A stretch of DNA of 7,509 bases from Bacteroidota bacterium (GTDB taxonomy: Bacteria > Bacteroidota > Bacteroidia > Chitinophagales > Chitinophagaceae): the NCBI GenBank assembly GCA_021824855.1, contig JAKAJX010000232.1, forward strand, positions 1-7,509. Reading direction: 5' to 3'. The notes under the pieces were generated by a model. It was not told the origin of the DNA. It did no database searches and saw only the letters and a list, made by a program, of their open reading frames with translations. The position numbers and the translations under genes were made by a program. Below, one piece after another: positions 6,205 through 7,509 of this stretch; within the stretch, counting starts at the first letter, position 1; every line of letters begins with the position of its first letter.

Positions 6205-7383
6205 CTATACTTTAATATATATTTTTTTCTTATCCATAACATATACTATTAGCCAATAAAATAGTATTAATGCAATGGCATATAGTAAGGAACCCACTCT
6301 TAAATCGGAGGAAGCGTTTTTAAATAGATGCTCGTACAACCAACCAAAAGGCGATACAAAAACAGACTTATTATTGATTACGCCATTGGGAATACGAATT
6401 AATGCTAATACACGTGGCAAAAACCCACTTAATACAAAAATGAATAAAGGATTTTTTCCAAATACATCAAAAAATTTACTCCATGCTCCTCGCTTAGAAT
6501 GAAATTCAATTAAAAAAATAAATACAGCAATGGTAATAATTGCTAAGCCGGTTGTATAAATGGTATAGCTGCTTGTCCATATTTTTTTATTGATAGGAAA
6601 AACCATATCCCAACAATATCCTGCAAATACTAATATTATTCCTATAACAAAAAGGTTTGCCAGCATTTCGTATGTTTTGCCTTTTTGCTGAATATACTGA
6701 CCAACAAAAAAACCAAATATTACCTGCACAATTGCAGCCAAGGTACTGGCCAATCCTTCCGGATCAAAAGCAACGCCTTCTCCTTTATATACATGGTTTA
6801 CTCCAAATATCCGAATATCAAAATCGGTTCCAAACCATCCCGATAAACTATAAGGATCCATTTTATTTCCCAACAACAAACAAAGCATCCAATACACTAA
6901 AAGTAAACTACCCGAAATAACAAATGCTCCTTTTGTTTTAAAAAAATAAATAATCACAGCAGCAAATCCATAGCACAATGCTATACGCTGCAAAACTCCC
7001 ATTACCCTAACTCCCGAATAACTGCCATTGCTGTTTAAGAATGACCATGCTTTAAAAATCAGTTCGCCTTTTGTATTGTACATAATAAAAGGACTCCAAT
7101 TGAGCAATAGCCCTATTAAAAAAATGAGCAGTGTTCTTTTTATCACTTTTTGAAAAAAGAAGGCAGTTCCTTTTTGTTCAAACCTGGGCATAACAAAACT
7201 TAACGCATTACCTACTGCAAAAAGAAAAAAAGGAAATACTAAATCGGTGGGCGTACAGCCATGCCAATTGGCATGATCTAATGGAGAAAATACATGTTCC
7301 CAACTACCGGGATTATTAACCATAATCATTAATGCAACGGTTGCACCGCGAAATACATCTAATGAATAATAACGTTGATTCAT
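6205..7383 (-). CDS. HGSNAT-like multi-pass membrane acyltransferase (DUF5009/DUF1624-type)
   Basis: A 392-residue membrane protein with about ten hydrophobic segments, resembling the bacterial relatives of heparan-alpha-glucosaminide N-acetyltransferase (HGSNAT; DUF5009/YeiB-like). The N-terminal signature is present: YYSLDVFRG (residues 5-13), VNNPGSW, then DHANWHG with H37, which aligns from memory with the acetyl-accepting histidine of human HGSNAT, followed by CTPTDLVFPFF. Such enzymes are thought to pass an acetyl group from cytoplasmic acetyl-CoA across the membrane to an amino sugar; the bacterial substrate is unknown, and amino sugars from cell wall or polysaccharides are plausible. 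I chose ATG 7383-7381 because the family begins at MNQRYYSLD. The frame stays open upstream to an ATG (7434) and a TTG (7446), but those 21 extra residues are Ser/Tyr/Phe-rich and unlike the family. It converges with the ligase gene, leaving 22 bases between stops, and has no operon partner in the window. Confidence 0.88.
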   Translation of the reverse strand: MNQRYYSLDVFRGATVALMIMVNNPGSWEHVFSPLDHANWHGCTPTDLVFPFFLFAVGNALSFVMPRFEQKGTAFFFQKVIKRTLLIFLIGLLLNWSPFIMYNTKGELIFKAWSFLNSNGSYSGVRVMGVLQRIALCYGFAAVIIYFFKTKGAFVISGSLLLVYWMLCLLLGNKMDPYSLSGWFGTDFDIRIFGVNHVYKGEGVAFDPEGLASTLAAIVQVIFGFFVGQYIQQKGKTYEMLANLFVIGIILVFAGYCWDMVFPINKKIWTSSYTIYTTGLAIITIAVFIFLIEFHSKRGAWSKFFDVFGKNPLFIFVLSGFLPRVLALIRIPNGVINNKSVFVSPFGWLYEHLFKNASSDLRVGSLLYAIALILFYWLIVYVMDKKKIYIKV

Positions 7384-7509
7384 TGGTAAGTTGTATGAGG
7401 AATGAAGATAAAAAGAAATAAATGAAGTATACATTTTATCATTCAACGAACAGGGCTTGCTGCAGGTGTGGAATTAGTATTAAGTCTGCCCGGAACCGCT
7501 GCTGATTGA
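7384..7509. other. Right-edge stretch upstream of the acyltransferase; no supported gene
   Basis: Bases 7384-7446 are AT-rich and probably form the leader and promoter region of the minus-strand acyltransferase; I found no convincing -33/-7 pair there. Bases 7447-7509 are roughly 52% GC, clearly above the neighbourhood. Short open frames cross the right edge on both strands: a minus-strand frame ending in TGA at 7441-7439 (ending LQQALFVE) and a plus-strand frame ending in TGA at 7507-7509. Either could be the end of a neighbouring gene or mere noise; about 20 residues is too little to decide. Confidence 0.4.

Noticed and set aside
7384..7446. N-terminal extension of the acyltransferase from a TTG at 7446 or ATG at 7434
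   Set aside because: The added 21 residues do not resemble the family's N-terminus, which begins just before YYSLDVFRG, and a TTG start is not needed when an ATG lies at the expected place.
7426..7509. Plus-strand frame ending in TGA at 7507-7509 with a plausible-looking tail (LAAGVELVLSLPG)
   Set aside because: It has no ATG start, its upstream half overlaps the acyltransferase leader, and it is under 30 codons.

Overview
The window is AT-rich DNA with A-rich leaders and no clear Shine-Dalgarno sites before the start codons. Together with the protein families present, this points to a member of the Bacteroidota, probably Chitinophagales-like. The lineage is an inference from style and family recall, not from a marker gene. 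Six genes fill almost the whole window. No tRNA, rRNA, CRISPR array, insertion sequence or integration site was seen.

Layout: (1) 1-588 (+) is the C-terminal part of an MFS transporter cut by the left edge, followed 20 bases later by an 88-residue two-helix membrane protein (609-875, +). (2) A strong hairpin with a T-run (897-938) ends that pair and carries a candidate Bacteroidota-type promoter overlapping its 3' side. (3) 945-6182 (+) is a tight three-gene operon: a 73-residue two-helix membrane protein; a 907-residue sodium/solute-symporter-like sensor histidine kinase (SSF + STAC + HisKA + HATPase) overlapping it by 8 bases; and, 11 bases on, a 762-residue response-regulator receiver domain fused in frame to a full-length ACSS3/PrpE-type short-chain acyl-CoA synthetase. 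(4) A convergent gene (7383-6205, -) encodes a multi-pass acyltransferase of the heparan-alpha-glucosaminide N-acetyltransferase (HGSNAT)-like family. (5) The last ~63 bases have higher GC and no gene I can support.

The most striking content is the operon at 945-6182. In Vibrio and relatives, the SSF-STAC histidine kinase CrbS and its DNA-binding regulator CrbR switch on transcription of acetyl-CoA synthetase. Here the same type of transporter-like sensor is encoded beside a receiver domain whose output domain is the acyl-CoA synthetase itself, with no DNA-binding domain anywhere in the window. The simplest reading is that the two-component system controls the enzyme's activity, location or assembly directly: a short-chain fatty acid (propionate or acetate) is sensed or transported by the membrane protein, and the cytoplasmic ligase that traps it as acyl-CoA is its phosphorylation partner. 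All phosphotransfer residues and all ligase motifs that I can check are intact. Phosphotransfer between the pair and the effect on catalysis are inferences.
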